Source: an uncultured Acidobacteriaceae bacterium
GTDB taxonomy: Bacteria > Acidobacteriota > Terriglobia > Terriglobales > Acidobacteriaceae
Direction of reading: 5' to 3'
DNA: 64,000 nucleotides
NCBI GenBank assembly: GCA_903849645.1
Contig: CAINJJ010000053.1
Location: 1-64,000, forward strand
The position numbers and the translations under genes are program-made. Below the pieces are notes generated by a model. The model did no database searches. It was not told where the DNA came from and saw only the letters and a program-made list of their open reading frames with translations. Below are positions 17,510 to 26,669 of the stretch, one piece after another. The first letter of the stretch is position 1, and each line of letters starts with the position of its first letter.

Positions 17510-19867
17510 TTGGTGCAGAGCCAGACAGTGCGCATCCTGACCCGCTACATCCTCGGCGAAATCCTCTCCCACACGCTCATCGGATGCGCGCTCTTCACCT
17601 TTGTGCTCTTCATGCGCGACCTGCCCCACATCCTGGAGATGGTGGTCCGCAACAGCTCCACCCTCACCAACGTCCTGGAAATCTTCCTCTTCACCCTGCC
17701 CAACACCTTCCGCGTCACCATCCCCATGGCCGTGCTGGTGGGCATCCTGCTGGGCCTCAGCCGGCTCGCCGCCGACAGTGAAATCACCGCCATGCGCGCC
17801 TCCGGTCTGGGCATTGGCTACTTTGTCCGCGTCGCCTCCATCGTCGCCATCGGCGGCACCCTCATCGGCCTGGCCAACTCCCTCTACATTGCCCCCCGCG
17901 CCAATCAGGCCATCCTCCAGATGGAGCAGTCTCTGGCCACTTCGCAGGCCTCCTACGAGATCCAGCCCCGCGTCTTCTACGAAGACTTCCGCAACTTCGT
18001 CCTCTACGTGCAGGACGTGCGCGCCGGCGCCGGCGCGGCCAACTGGCGTCAGGTCTTCATGGCCGACGTTACTGACCCCGCCACCCCCCTCATCACCACC
18101 GCCGCCTCCGCCACCGTCGCCAACGACTCCAATCAGGAGCTGCTTATGCTCCTGCGCAACGGCGCCGAGCACCGCACCGTTGCCGGCCAGCCTCAGCAGT
18201 ACGACATCTCCACCTTCACCACCATCGACCGCCCGCTCGCCCTTGGCCAGCAGAACGACGTGCACCTTGGCCGCATGGACACCGCCATCTATGCCCTGCC
18301 CATGGCCGCGCTCCAGAGCCGCACCCACGGTCCCGACGCCAGGCGCTTTCAGATCGAATTGAACAGCCGCTTCGCCTACCCCGCCGCCTGCCTTGTCCTC
18401 ATGCTCGTCGGCGTTCCCCTGGGCGTCTCCTCCCGCCGCGGCGGCAAGAGCTCCGGCTTCGTCTTCACCATCCTCCTCGTCCTGCTCTACTACATCCTCT
18501 CCTACACTGGAATCGCCCTCAGCAAGCAGGACAAGGTCAGCCCGTTTGCCGGCGTCTGGCTGGCCAACCTGATCTTTGCCGCAGCCGGCGTCTTCCTCCT
18601 CTGGCAGATGGCCTCCGGAGGCCGTGTCCTCAGCGCACTCATCGGATGGGCTGGCCGCTTCTCCAGGACCTCCGCTTCCTTCCGCCCAAACGGCGCCCCC
18701 CGTCCCGGACTCCTCGACCACTTCCAGCCCCGCTTTCGCCGCACCTCCTCCCGCGGCGCTTTTCCCCGCATCCTTGACGAATACGTCGTCCGCGAGTTCC
18801 TCAACACCTTCCTCCTCGTGCTCTCCAGCTTCGTCATGCTGATGCTCGTCTTCACCTTTTTTGAACTGGTGGGCGACATCCTCCGCAACCGGATCCCCCT
18901 GTACACCGTCGGCGCATACCTCATCAACCTCACCCCCAGCATGCTCTACCAGATCGCTCCACTGGCCGTGCTCATTGCCGTGCTGGTCACCTTTGGCGTG
19001 CTCAACCGCAACTCCGAGCTGATCGCCATGAAGGCCACCGGCATCAGCCTCTACCGACTCGTCATTCCCATCGTCTCCATCGCCGCCATCCTCTCCGTCA
19101 GCCTCTTTCTCTTCGACGAGTTCTACCTGCCCCAGGCCAATCGCCGACAGGAAGCCCTTCGCTCCACCATCAAGGGCCGCCCCCCGCAGACCTTCCTCCA
19201 CCCCGACCAGAAGTGGATCTTTGGCCAGTCCCACCCCGGTGAGCCCGGCCGCATCTTCTACTACCAGTTCTTTGATCCCGACGACAACGAGTTCGCCAAC
19301 CTCTCCATCTTCGAGTTCAATCCCTCCACCTTCGAGCTCTCGCGCCGCGTCTTTGCGGCCCGCGTCTTCTGGAACCCCTCCTCCCGCTCCTGGGCCTTCC
19401 AGAACGGGTGGCAGCGCGACATCGAGGGCTCCAGTGTCACCCAGTACACGGAGTTCAAATCCGCCGCTTTCCCTGAGATTCACGAGGACCCCGGCTACTT
19501 CAAAAAAGAAAACCTCCAGTCCCAGGAGATGAACTTCGGCCAGCTCGACCGCTATATCTCCGACCTGCGCCAGAGCGGCTTTGACACCATGCGCCTGCGC
19601 GTCGCCCTCTGGCACAAGCTCGCCTATCCCCTGGTGGCTATCGTGATGGCCATCCTCGCCGTCCCCTTCGCCCTCTCCATGGGCCGCCGCGGTTCGCTCA
19701 CAGGCATTGCCATCGCCATCGGCGTGGCCCTCGCCTACTGGGTCATCGATGGCCTCTTCGGCGCCATGGGCAACGTCAACTACCTCCCCGCCGCCCTCGC
19801 CGCCTGGTCCTCCGACGTCCTCTTTGCCCTTGTTGGCGGCTACCTGCTGCTGCGCACACCCACATAA
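17510..19867 (+). CDS. Single-chain LptF/LptG lipopolysaccharide export permease
   Basis: 785-residue inner-membrane protein made of two complete YjgP/YjgQ-type halves. Half one (about 1-370) begins RILTRYILGEILSHTLIG, with a periplasmic beta-jellyroll segment and helices at LMLVGVPLGVSSRRGG. Half two (about 420-785) begins RILDEYVVREFLNTFLLVL and repeats the layout, with NSELIAMKATGISLYRLVI and VPFALSMGRRGSLTG. In E. coli, LptF and LptG are separate chains that pair in LptB2FG to extract LPS. Here both are fused by a basic, Pro-rich linker near residues 375-415. The start is TTG at 17510 or GTG at 17513, right after copA. The LptB ATPase is not in the window. An MsbA-like exporter follows. 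Confidence 0.88.
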   Translation: MVQSQTVRILTRYILGEILSHTLIGCALFTFVLFMRDLPHILEMVVRNSSTLTNVLEIFLFTLPNTFRVTIPMAVLVGILLGLSRLAADSEITAMRASGLGIGYFVRVASIVAIGGTLIGLANSLYIAPRANQAILQMEQSLATSQASYEIQPRVFYEDFRNFVLYVQDVRAGAGAANWRQVFMADVTDPATPLITTAASATVANDSNQELLMLLRNGAEHRTVAGQPQQYDISTFTTIDRPLALGQQNDVHLGRMDTAIYALPMAALQSRTHGPDARRFQIELNSRFAYPAACLVLMLVGVPLGVSSRRGGKSSGFVFTILLVLLYYILSYTGIALSKQDKVSPFAGVWLANLIFAAAGVFLLWQMASGGRVLSALIGWAGRFSRTSASFRPNGAPRPGLLDHFQPRFRRTSSRGAFPRILDEYVVREFLNTFLLVLSSFVMLMLVFTFFELVGDILRNRIPLYTVGAYLINLTPSMLYQIAPLAVLIAVLVTFGVLNRNSELIAMKATGISLYRLVIPIVSIAAILSVSLFLFDEFYLPQANRRQEALRSTIKGRPPQTFLHPDQKWIFGQSHPGEPGRIFYYQFFDPDDNEFANLSIFEFNPSTFELSRRVFAARVFWNPSSRSWAFQNGWQRDIEGSSVTQYTEFKSAAFPEIHEDPGYFKKENLQSQEMNFGQLDRYISDLRQSGFDTMRLRVALWHKLAYPLVAIVMAILAVPFALSMGRRGSLTGIAIAIGVALAYWVIDGLFGAMGNVNYLPAALAAWSSDVLFALVGGYLLLRTPT

Positions 19868-19902
19868 TCGAGCCCGCACGCCCCGCCCCGTACAATAGAC
19901 CC

Positions 19903-21657
19903 ATGCTTCGCGATCTGGCCCCGCTCTTCAAATACATGCGCCGCTACCGCTGGGGATACCTCTGGGGCACCCTCTCCTGCATCGCCACCAATGCGGCGGC
20001 GGTCCAGTTCCCCCGCGTGCTTGGCTGGGTCGTCGACAAGCTCCAGAAGCACCAGGCAGAGCGCCAGGCCATTCTCGTCGCCGCCGGGCTGCTCATCGCC
20101 ATCTCGCTTGTCAAAGGCATCTTCCTCTACGCCCAGCGCTGGATCCTCATCGGCATCTCCCGCGAGATCGAGTTCGACGTCCGCAACGACCTCTTCCGCC
20201 ATCTCGAAAAGCAGGACTCAGGCTTCTACCAGCGCTACCGCACCGGCGATGTCATGGCGCGCATGACCAACGACCTCAACGCCGTGCGCATGCTCCTCGG
20301 CCCCGCGCTCATGTACAGCGCCAACACCGTCTTTTTCACCGTCTTCGCTCTCGTCTTTCTGCTTCATCTCAGTCCGTTCCTCACCCTGGTCGCCCTGGCC
20401 CCCATGCCTCTGGCCTCCATCCTCGTCCAGTACCTCGGCCACAAGATTCACGACCGTTTCGAGCGCATCCAGTCCAGCTTCTCTGAGATCTCCGCCCAGG
20501 CGCAGGAGAACTACTCCGGCGCGCGCCTCATCCGCGCCTTTGCCCGCGAAGACTCCCAGATTGGCCTCTTTGAAAAGCTCAACCGCCAGTACATCGCCCG
20601 CTCCCTGCGCCTCGTCCAGCTCATGGGCATGCTCTGGCCCACGCTCGAGTTCATCCTCGGCGTCTCCATGGTCATCACCCTGCTCGCCGGTGGCCACCTG
20701 GTCCTCGCCCATCGCATCTCCGTGGGCGACTTCGTCGAGTTCAACACCTACATGGTGCTGCTCATCTGGCCCATCATCGCCGTGGGCTGGGTGGTCAACC
20801 TCTTCCAGCGCGGCACCGCCTCCGTCCAGCGCATCGATGAGCTGCTGCAGGCCGAGCCGGCCATCAACGACAGCAAGGCCGACCCCGCTATCCCGCAGGA
20901 CGCGGTTCTCCAGGGAGCCATCGAGTTCCGCCATCTCGACTTCAGCTACGGCGAAACCCCGGTCCTCCACGACATCTCGCTCACCATCCCCGCCGGCTCC
21001 AGCCTGGCCATCGTCGGCCCCACCGGCTCCGGCAAGTCCACCCTCGTCAACCTCATCGGCCGCCTCTATGAAGCGTCCGAGGGCTCTCTTCTGGTTGATG
21101 GACGCCCCGTGCGCGACTACCCCCTGGCCGCCCTCCGCCGCAACATCGGCATGGTTCCGCAGGAGACCTTCCTCTTCAGCTCCACCATCCGGGAGAACCT
21201 CACCTTCGGCGCCCCTGACGCCACGTCCGAAGAGATGCTCCAGGCCGCGGAAGCCGCCCACATCCGGCAAGAGTTTGAGGAGTTCCCCCAGGGCTTTGAA
21301 ACTCTGGTCGGCGAACGGGGCCTTACGCTTTCAGGAGGCCAGAAGCAGCGCTCCGCCATCGCCCGAGCCCTGCTCCGCCGCCCGCCCATCCTCATCCTGG
21401 ACGACGCCCTGGCCAGCGTCGATACTTACACCGAAGAGCGCATCCTCAGCGGCCTCAAAAGCTACACCGCCGCCTCTACGGCCATCCTCATCTCCCACCG
21501 CGTCTCCACCGTCCGCAACGCCGATCAGATCGCCGTGCTCGACCGCGGCCGCATTGTCGAGTTGGGCGGCCATGAGGAGCTGCTCGCCCGCGACGGCTAC
21601 TATGCCAGCCTCTATCAGAAGCAGCAACTGGAAGAAGAACTCACGGTCGCCGGCTGA
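19903..21657 (+). CDS. MsbA-like ABC exporter
   Basis: 584-residue half-transporter with an N-terminal six-helix membrane domain (about 1-320) and a C-terminal ATPase. Walker A is VGPTGSGKSTLVNL, the Q-loop is IGMVPQETFLFSSTIREN, the signature is LTLSGGQKQRSAIARALL, Walker B is ILILDDALASVD and the H-loop is ILISHRVSTVRN. It works as a dimer. Position directly behind the LPS-export permease suggests a lipid A-core flippase role, but related multidrug exporters share the same architecture. The ATG at 19903 is 35 bases after the permease stop. Confidence 0.87.
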   Translation: MLRDLAPLFKYMRRYRWGYLWGTLSCIATNAAAVQFPRVLGWVVDKLQKHQAERQAILVAAGLLIAISLVKGIFLYAQRWILIGISREIEFDVRNDLFRHLEKQDSGFYQRYRTGDVMARMTNDLNAVRMLLGPALMYSANTVFFTVFALVFLLHLSPFLTLVALAPMPLASILVQYLGHKIHDRFERIQSSFSEISAQAQENYSGARLIRAFAREDSQIGLFEKLNRQYIARSLRLVQLMGMLWPTLEFILGVSMVITLLAGGHLVLAHRISVGDFVEFNTYMVLLIWPIIAVGWVVNLFQRGTASVQRIDELLQAEPAINDSKADPAIPQDAVLQGAIEFRHLDFSYGETPVLHDISLTIPAGSSLAIVGPTGSGKSTLVNLIGRLYEASEGSLLVDGRPVRDYPLAALRRNIGMVPQETFLFSSTIRENLTFGAPDATSEEMLQAAEAAHIRQEFEEFPQGFETLVGERGLTLSGGQKQRSAIARALLRRPPILILDDALASVDTYTEERILSGLKSYTAASTAILISHRVSTVRNADQIAVLDRGRIVELGGHEELLARDGYYASLYQKQQLEEELTVAG

Positions 21658-21690
21658 GCCGCGCACAGAACCGGCTTGCTGCCCAGGACC

Positions 21691-22149
21691 TCACGCGTTC
21701 CAGCCCGATCCAGTGCTCACCCCGGCATCCCATCCGCCCGCGTCGCTCCCCGCATGGGAGTTCGCCATCGCCTGCAACGGCGCCGGATTCACCTCCGGGT
21801 CTCGGGCCACCTCGCGCCACGCGTCGCGCACATTGCGCACACAACCGATCGTATGCTCAAACTTGGCCAGCGAAGCCGACTGCGACGCCTGCAGAATCAT
21901 CGCGAATACCGAGGCGTAGAACTCGCTCAGCACCTGCGCCGGCCGGCCGCCGACATCCATGCGCAACCGCGCCTGCAGGTGGATGATGATGTCAAGCGCC
22001 CGCTTCACGGCCAGGCGTCGGCCCACCTCGTCGCCGTGCTCCACCGCCGCCGCTGCCGCATGGAGAAACCGCAGGATCCCGTCATACAGCGCCACCACCA
22101 GATCCACCGCCGACGCGCCGTCCAGCACGTGCTCCTGATAACTGCCCAT
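21691..22149 (-). CDS. fliS: Flagellar export chaperone FliS
   Basis: 152-residue cytoplasmic chaperone that keeps flagellin unfolded for export. The helical-bundle pattern is clear: YQEHVLDGASAVDLVVALYD, GILRFLHAAAAAVEHGD, KRALDIIIHLQARLRMDVGG and LSEFYASVFAMILQAS. The C-terminal 40 residues are low in structure-forming patterns and rich in Gly, Ala and Ser. It is the last gene of the fliC-fliD-fliS run, 14 bases after fliD. Confidence 0.9.
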   Translation of the reverse strand: MGSYQEHVLDGASAVDLVVALYDGILRFLHAAAAAVEHGDEVGRRLAVKRALDIIIHLQARLRMDVGGRPAQVLSEFYASVFAMILQASQSASLAKFEHTIGCVRNVRDAWREVARDPEVNPAPLQAMANSHAGSDAGGWDAGVSTGSGWNA

Positions 22150-22163
22150 GCAATCCTCGCTCC

Positions 22164-23858
22164 CTACCCATTCAAGTTCTGGTTGTAGCCTGTAATCGCC
22201 GAGTAAAGCTCATTGATGCCGCTCAACTGCGTCGGCAGGGCCTGCATGATCTCGTTGGCGCTGTTCAACTCCAGCGTCAGGCTCTTTTGCTTGATCGAGA
22301 TCAGACTCTCTTCCTTCGTGATGTTCGCGTTCAGCGTCGACTCGATGCTGCTGTTGGCCTTCGCAGCCAGCGAAAGAATCCCCGTCGCGGAGCTGTTTCC
22401 CGCAGTGTTCAGCGTGGTCGAGAAGCTCTGCCCCCAACTGTTTGCGTTCTGGAAGAACCCTGCCACACCCGCAAAATCCGTGTTCAGCACCGAGGTCAGC
22501 GTCGCCAGGTTCAAGCTCAGCGTGCCGTTGTTACCCAGGCTGATGCCCAGCGTGGCCAGGCTGTTGATGTCCGACCCGCCGCCGTTGTAGTTCAGGGCCG
22601 TGCCGGTCGTCGCATCCGTGACGGACGAGCTCACCTTCAACGCCCCGTTCGCCCCCGAAGTGTTCGATACAAGCACAAGCCGCGAGCCGGTGCTGTCGGT
22701 CACCACATTGGCCATCACCCCAATCCCCTTCCCGTTGATCGCCGAAGCCAGCCCCGCCAGCGTGTTGTCGGTCGAGTCCAGCGTCACCACCTGCGCCGTG
22801 CCGCTCCCCACCTGGATCGATATCGACCCCGAAAGCGTGTCCGCCGAGTTCTTGATCCCATCCAGGTACCCGTTGGGATTCTGCGCATTCAGCCCGCCCA
22901 GCAACTGCTGTTGCAGCAGCGAAAGCGTCGGCGAGCCGAACAGCGGCTGCGGATTGCCCGCGCTGTCGTTGCCCTCCTGCGTGCTGATGGCGCTGATCAG
23001 GGCGTTGTAGTCGGCCACCATCCCGTTCACCGTGGTCTCCACCGATGCGTTGTCGTTGGCGATCACCACCTGCACCTGCTCCAGGCTCCCGTCCGACAGC
23101 TTCGCGCTCGGCGCCAGCAGTTGAAACGTCACTCCCGGAATCAGATTGGCCACCAAGTTCGACGCGCTCGTCAGCCCCACTCCATCCACCGTCATCGACG
23201 CGTCCAGACCCGTCATGGTCGGGTTGTATGCCAGCGCCTTGTTCGCGTTGGTCGTGTCCACGATCGAGTTCCCGCTGACCTGGATATTCCCTCCGGCCCC
23301 CGAGGTCCCCGATACCAGGCTCAGGCGCGACCCGGAGGAGTCTGTCAGCACGCTTGCCGTCACCCCCGCGCCCGACGAATTGATCGCCGCCGCCAGCCCT
23401 ACCAGCGTGTTGTTGTTCGCGCCCAGCGTGATGGTCTGCGCGGCGCCCGCGCCAACCTGTAGCGTGATCGAGCCGGACAGCTTATCCGCACCGCTCGTGA
23501 TCGCATCCATGTAGCCGCTCGATGTCCGGGCCAGGTTGTTCACCACCACGCTGTGCGTGCCCGCCGTCGCGCTCGATGAGGCCGCGGTCAGTTGCACCAC
23601 GTTGTTGTCCGAACTCGAACCCGTCTTTTGCGCCAGAACTCCTTGAAAGTCCGTCAGCGCGCTCATGTCGCTCGACAGCTTCGAGAACAGGGTTCCAAGG
23701 CTTGAGATCGCCTTGTCCTGACTCTGCAGGTCCGTCAACTGCGTCTTCCAGGGGCTCTCGACGGCCTGCAGATTGCTCACGATCGCGGCCACAGTCGTGC
23801 TCACATTGAATCCAGCCCCGCTCGTCGGTGAACCGAAACTCAAACCTACTGTGCCCAT
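22164..23858 (-). CDS. fliD: Flagellar hook-associated protein 2 (filament cap)
   Basis: 564-residue filament cap protein. The N-terminal FliD domain begins VGLSFGSPTSGAGFNVSTTV and VSNLQAVESPWKTQLTDLQ. The middle contains two copies of a flagellin-hook-IN-like repeat (SGSITLQVGAGAAQTITLGA and SGSISIQVGSGTAQVVTLDS). The C-terminal coiled-coil region ends in LSGINELYSAITGYNQNLNG. AAGGAG stands before the ATG at 23858; the frame is open 22 codons further upstream without support. It sits between fliC and fliS, the usual order. Confidence 0.93.
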   Translation of the reverse strand: MGTVGLSFGSPTSGAGFNVSTTVAAIVSNLQAVESPWKTQLTDLQSQDKAISSLGTLFSKLSSDMSALTDFQGVLAQKTGSSSDNNVVQLTAASSSATAGTHSVVVNNLARTSSGYMDAITSGADKLSGSITLQVGAGAAQTITLGANNNTLVGLAAAINSSGAGVTASVLTDSSGSRLSLVSGTSGAGGNIQVSGNSIVDTTNANKALAYNPTMTGLDASMTVDGVGLTSASNLVANLIPGVTFQLLAPSAKLSDGSLEQVQVVIANDNASVETTVNGMVADYNALISAISTQEGNDSAGNPQPLFGSPTLSLLQQQLLGGLNAQNPNGYLDGIKNSADTLSGSISIQVGSGTAQVVTLDSTDNTLAGLASAINGKGIGVMANVVTDSTGSRLVLVSNTSGANGALKVSSSVTDATTGTALNYNGGGSDINSLATLGISLGNNGTLSLNLATLTSVLNTDFAGVAGFFQNANSWGQSFSTTLNTAGNSSATGILSLAAKANSSIESTLNANITKEESLISIKQKSLTLELNSANEIMQALPTQLSGINELYSAITGYNQNLNG

Positions 23859-23953
23859 TGCGTTCTCCTTTGCAAGATCAAGCAGCCGGCAAGCCGCCGG
23901 ATTGTGAAATGGATTGGAAAACACTCATTGCAGAAAGCCGCTCCCGCACCAAT

Positions 23954-23986
23954 AGAGAAGGGCGCCCACGCGGACGCCCTCCCTCT
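23954..23986 (-). terminator. Stem-loop between fliC and fliD
   Basis: AGAGAAGGGCG (23954-23964) pairs with CGCCCTCCCTCT (23975-23986) around a ten-base loop, 19 bases downstream of the fliC stop. A weak terminator or mRNA-processing hairpin here would let flagellin be made in excess over FliD. No T-run follows. Confidence 0.5.
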
Positions 23987-24004
23987 TCCTGCCTTGCCGC
24001 CCGG

Positions 24005-25300
24005 CTACTGCAGCAGCTTGGTCACTTCCTGCTGCATGCTGTTGGCCTGCGCCAGCGCCGAGATGCCCGTCTGGCTCAGAATCTCGTACTTCGACATGTT
24101 CGAGGTGGCCGAGGCATAGTCGGTCGCCTGCACCGCGTTCTGCGCCGACACCACGTTCTCCTGCTGCGTGCTCAACACCTGGCTCACCGAGTTCAGCGTG
24201 TTGATCTGCGCGCCAATGTAGCCCTGCTGCGCCGCCACGTTGGTGATGGCTGCGTTGAGCACCGTCAGAGCGGACTCAGCGCCGCCCTGCGTGGTCAGGT
24301 TGTTGGTGGTCAGATTGGAGCCGGCCGAGGCGGTATAGCTGATGGTGGCAATGCCGCCCGCATTGTCCGCTGTCAGGACATTTGCGCCAGCCGCCGTTGC
24401 GCTCACCGAGGTGTCATAGCCACCCGTGGTGACCGCAACCTTCTGCGCCCCGGCGGTGCTCGGCGCCGTTGTATTCAAATTGCCGGAGATCATGATGCCG
24501 GTATCGGTACCCGTCACCGTGCCGCCGGCGCCGGCCTGTGTCGCCGTTGTGAACGTGGCCGTCAGGCCGCGGCCGGAGGCGTTGATGGCGTCCACCAAGC
24601 CCTTCACCGTTGTTGCCGCCGTGGTTACTACACTCCCCGCCGAGCCGTCCGGGTTGAGGTAGCTCAGCGTCAGCGTGGTCGATGCGATGGTGTCGGTCGA
24701 CTGCGCGTTGCCTGTGCCTGCCGTGCCGTTGGACAGGTCGAGGAAGACGTTCTTGCCGCCGTTGTAGGCCATGGCGCCGGCCGTGTCGCCCACGTTGGTT
24801 GACGAGAGCGTCGAGATGTTGATGTTGTCCAGCGATGCGCTCTTGGACGAGGAGTCGCCGGTATAGATGCCTACCGTGCCGGCGCCGAATACCTGCGTCT
24901 GGTTGTAGGTCGTCGTCGAGCCGATGTTGTTGATTTCCGAAAGAATCGACTGGTACTCCTGGTTGGCCGCCGACTGCTGCGACCCGGTGAGTGTGCCGTT
25001 TGAGACCTCGGTGGCGAGCGTCACGGCGCGGTTGAGCAGGTTCGTCACTTGCGAGAGCGCTCCATCGGCCACCTTCAGCAGGCCCACGCCCTCACTGGCG
25101 TTGGTTGCCGACTGCGTCAGAGCCTGCGAGTTGGCCTGCAGGCCGTTGACCAGCGAAAGACCGGCCGCGTCGTCGGCGCCCGAGTTGATCTTGGACCCGG
25201 AAGACAACTGCTGCAGCGTCTTCGAAAGGCTGTTGCTGGTGTTGTTCAGGTTGTTGGTCGCATAAATCGCATTGATGTTGTTCAAGACACCCAGGGACAT
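24005..25300 (-). CDS. fliC: Flagellin
   Basis: 431-residue filament subunit. Conserved N-terminal D0/D1 helices are visible (NNTSNSLSKTLQQLSSGSKI, NSGADDAAGLSLVNGL and ASEGVGLLKVADGALSQVTN), and the C-terminal helices are LNAAITNVAAQQGYIGAQIN and SNMSKYEILSQTGISALAQA. The variable central domain (about residues 140-330) is Thr-, Ser- and Gly-rich. It lacks a signal peptide, as expected for type III export. It heads the fliC-fliD-fliS run and is preceded by a sigma-28-like sequence at 25413-25439. Confidence 0.96.
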   Translation of the reverse strand: MSLGVLNNINAIYATNNLNNTSNSLSKTLQQLSSGSKINSGADDAAGLSLVNGLQANSQALTQSATNASEGVGLLKVADGALSQVTNLLNRAVTLATEVSNGTLTGSQQSAANQEYQSILSEINNIGSTTTYNQTQVFGAGTVGIYTGDSSSKSASLDNINISTLSSTNVGDTAGAMAYNGGKNVFLDLSNGTAGTGNAQSTDTIASTTLTLSYLNPDGSAGSVVTTAATTVKGLVDAINASGRGLTATFTTATQAGAGGTVTGTDTGIMISGNLNTTAPSTAGAQKVAVTTGGYDTSVSATAAGANVLTADNAGGIATISYTASAGSNLTTNNLTTQGGAESALTVLNAAITNVAAQQGYIGAQINTLNSVSQVLSTQQENVVSAQNAVQATDYASATSNMSKYEILSQTGISALAQANSMQQEVTKLLQ

Positions 25301-25412
25301 GGGTTTCTCCTCGTGGGATGCATGGATTTGCGGACCTTCCCTGAAAGCGCTCCCCTGGCTGTGTTACTCCGGGTTGCTGGTTTCAGTTCCGTTCACGCTG
25401 CATCTGGCCCCT

Positions 25413-25439
25413 TCTTCGGCCCACCGCTCATTCCCTTTA
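25413..25439 (-). promoter_or_regulatory. Sigma-28-like promoter of flagellin
   Basis: On the minus strand the order is TAAA (25439-25436), a 15-base spacer, then GCCGAAGA (25420-25413). The flagellar sigma-28 consensus is TAAA, 15 bases, GCCGATAA, so the -35 is exact, the spacing exact and the -10 matches six of eight. It would give a leader of about 105 bases for fliC. Confidence 0.6.
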
Positions 25440-25514
25440 CCCACCCCCCATTTGTGTCCCGCCCCGGACACTCGCCCTCGCTTCCCTCTAATTCTTCACC
25501 CTTTCCGGCGATGC

Positions 25515-25522
25515 GCCGATAA
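25515..25522 (+). promoter_or_regulatory. GCCGATAA, sigma-28-like -10 before flbD-motAB
   Basis: An exact eight-base match to the sigma-28 -10 element, 24 bases before the flbD start and pointing towards the motor genes. The -35 at the required spacing (TCAC at 25496-25499) is poor, and the leader would be only about 18 bases, so this is tentative. Confidence 0.4.
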
Positions 25523-25546
25523 CCAGCACAAAAGGAGACCGCGGCC

Positions 25547-25849
25547 ATGATCGAACTCACCCGCCTCAACGGCAATCCCATCCTGCTCAACAGCGACCTC
25601 ATCAAGATCGCCGAGGCCTCTCCGGACACCATGCTCACTCTCATCAACGGAGAAAAGCTCATCGTGCGCGAGGAGTGCGCGGAGGTCGTCGACCGTGTCC
25701 TCGCCTATCGCGCACGCCTCCTCGCCGCCGTCGCCCGCCGTGCGCCCGCCTATGGCGACCTGCAAAAAATCGTGGCTCTGGCCAGCCTTGACCTCGCCGC
25801 CTCTCCCACCGCCGCCTCGCCGCCCCCCGGCTCCAGCCAGGACCGCTGA
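25547..25849 (+). CDS. flbD: FlbD-family flagellar protein
   Basis: 100-residue member of the small FlbD/SwrD family found before motA in many bacteria. The conserved core is MIELTRLNGNPILLNSDLI, then ASPDTMLTLINGEKLIVREE near residues 25-45. In Bacillus SwrD raises motor torque; the exact role here is inferred. The last 35 residues are Ala-, Pro- and Ser-rich and not conserved. AAAGGAGA lies before the ATG, and motA follows 46 bases downstream. Confidence 0.86.
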   Translation: MIELTRLNGNPILLNSDLIKIAEASPDTMLTLINGEKLIVREECAEVVDRVLAYRARLLAAVARRAPAYGDLQKIVALASLDLAASPTAASPPPGSSQDR

Positions 25850-25895
25850 ACAAGCGCTCCGCGCCTTCTACCCCTGAACTTCCAAGGAGCATCCC

Positions 25896-26669
25896 ATGGA
25901 CAAGGCAAGCATCGGCGGCGTTCTCCTGGCCATAGTCGGCATCGTCGCCGGCCTGCTCATCGAGGGCGGCAACCTCAGCCAGATTGTGCAGCCCACCGCG
26001 GCCCTCATCGTCTTCGGAGGCACCCTGGGCGCCGTTCTCCTTCAGTTCCCGCTCACCACTGTCCTCGCCGCTTTTGGACGCCTGGCCCACATCTTCTCTG
26101 CCCCTCGGAGCCACAACGACCAGCTCATCCGCCTCCTCGTCGCCTTTGCCAACAAGGCCCGCCGCAACGGCGTCGTCTCGCTCGACAGCGACCTCCAGAC
26201 CATCCAGGACCCCTTTCTCAAGCAGTCCCTCATGCTCGCCGTCGACGGCACCGAACCCTCCGAGTTGCGCAAGATCATGCGCGTCAGCCTGGACTCCCGC
26301 GCCGAGAATGAAGACCGCCTCCCGGCCGTCTTCGAGTCTGCCGGCGGCTTCTCCCCCACCATCGGCATCCTTGGCGCCGTCCTCGGACTCATCCAGGTCA
26401 TGCAGCATCTTGACAACATCCAGGAGGTGGGCCGCGGCATCGCCGTCGCCTTTGTCGCCACCATCTACGGCGTCGGCATCGCCAACCTCTTCTTCCTGCC
26501 CTTCGCCGGCAAGCTCCGCATCCGCATGCGCGCCGACCACCAGCGCCGCGAGATGATGCTTGAAGGCGTCGTCTCCATCCTCGAAGGCATGAATCCACGC
26601 ATGCTTGAAGTCAAACTCGCCGGCTTCCTCGACGACTCGCAGACGGAAGCCAAGGAGCGCCCCATTTGA
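25896..26669 (+). CDS. motA: Flagellar motor stator protein MotA
   Basis: 257-residue inner-membrane stator subunit. Four membrane segments are visible, starting with ASIGGVLLAIVGIVAGLLIE and QPTAALIVFGGTLGAVLLQF. The channel-lining pair is FSPTIGILGAVLGLIQVMQH and GIAVAFVATIYGVGIANLFF, the latter with the conserved Thr-Tyr-Gly. The cytoplasmic loop has basic and acidic residues near 90-130 for rotor contact. Its stop overlaps the TTG start of motB by four bases. Confidence 0.95.
   Translation: MDKASIGGVLLAIVGIVAGLLIEGGNLSQIVQPTAALIVFGGTLGAVLLQFPLTTVLAAFGRLAHIFSAPRSHNDQLIRLLVAFANKARRNGVVSLDSDLQTIQDPFLKQSLMLAVDGTEPSELRKIMRVSLDSRAENEDRLPAVFESAGGFSPTIGILGAVLGLIQVMQHLDNIQEVGRGIAVAFVATIYGVGIANLFFLPFAGKLRIRMRADHQRREMMLEGVVSILEGMNPRMLEVKLAGFLDDSQTEAKERPI

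Noticed and set aside
17504-19879. A 791-codon open frame opposite the LPS-export permease gene
   Set aside because: Composition (Glu, Gly, Asp, His, Val) is that of an antisense shadow; the plus strand has clear membrane segments and family motifs.
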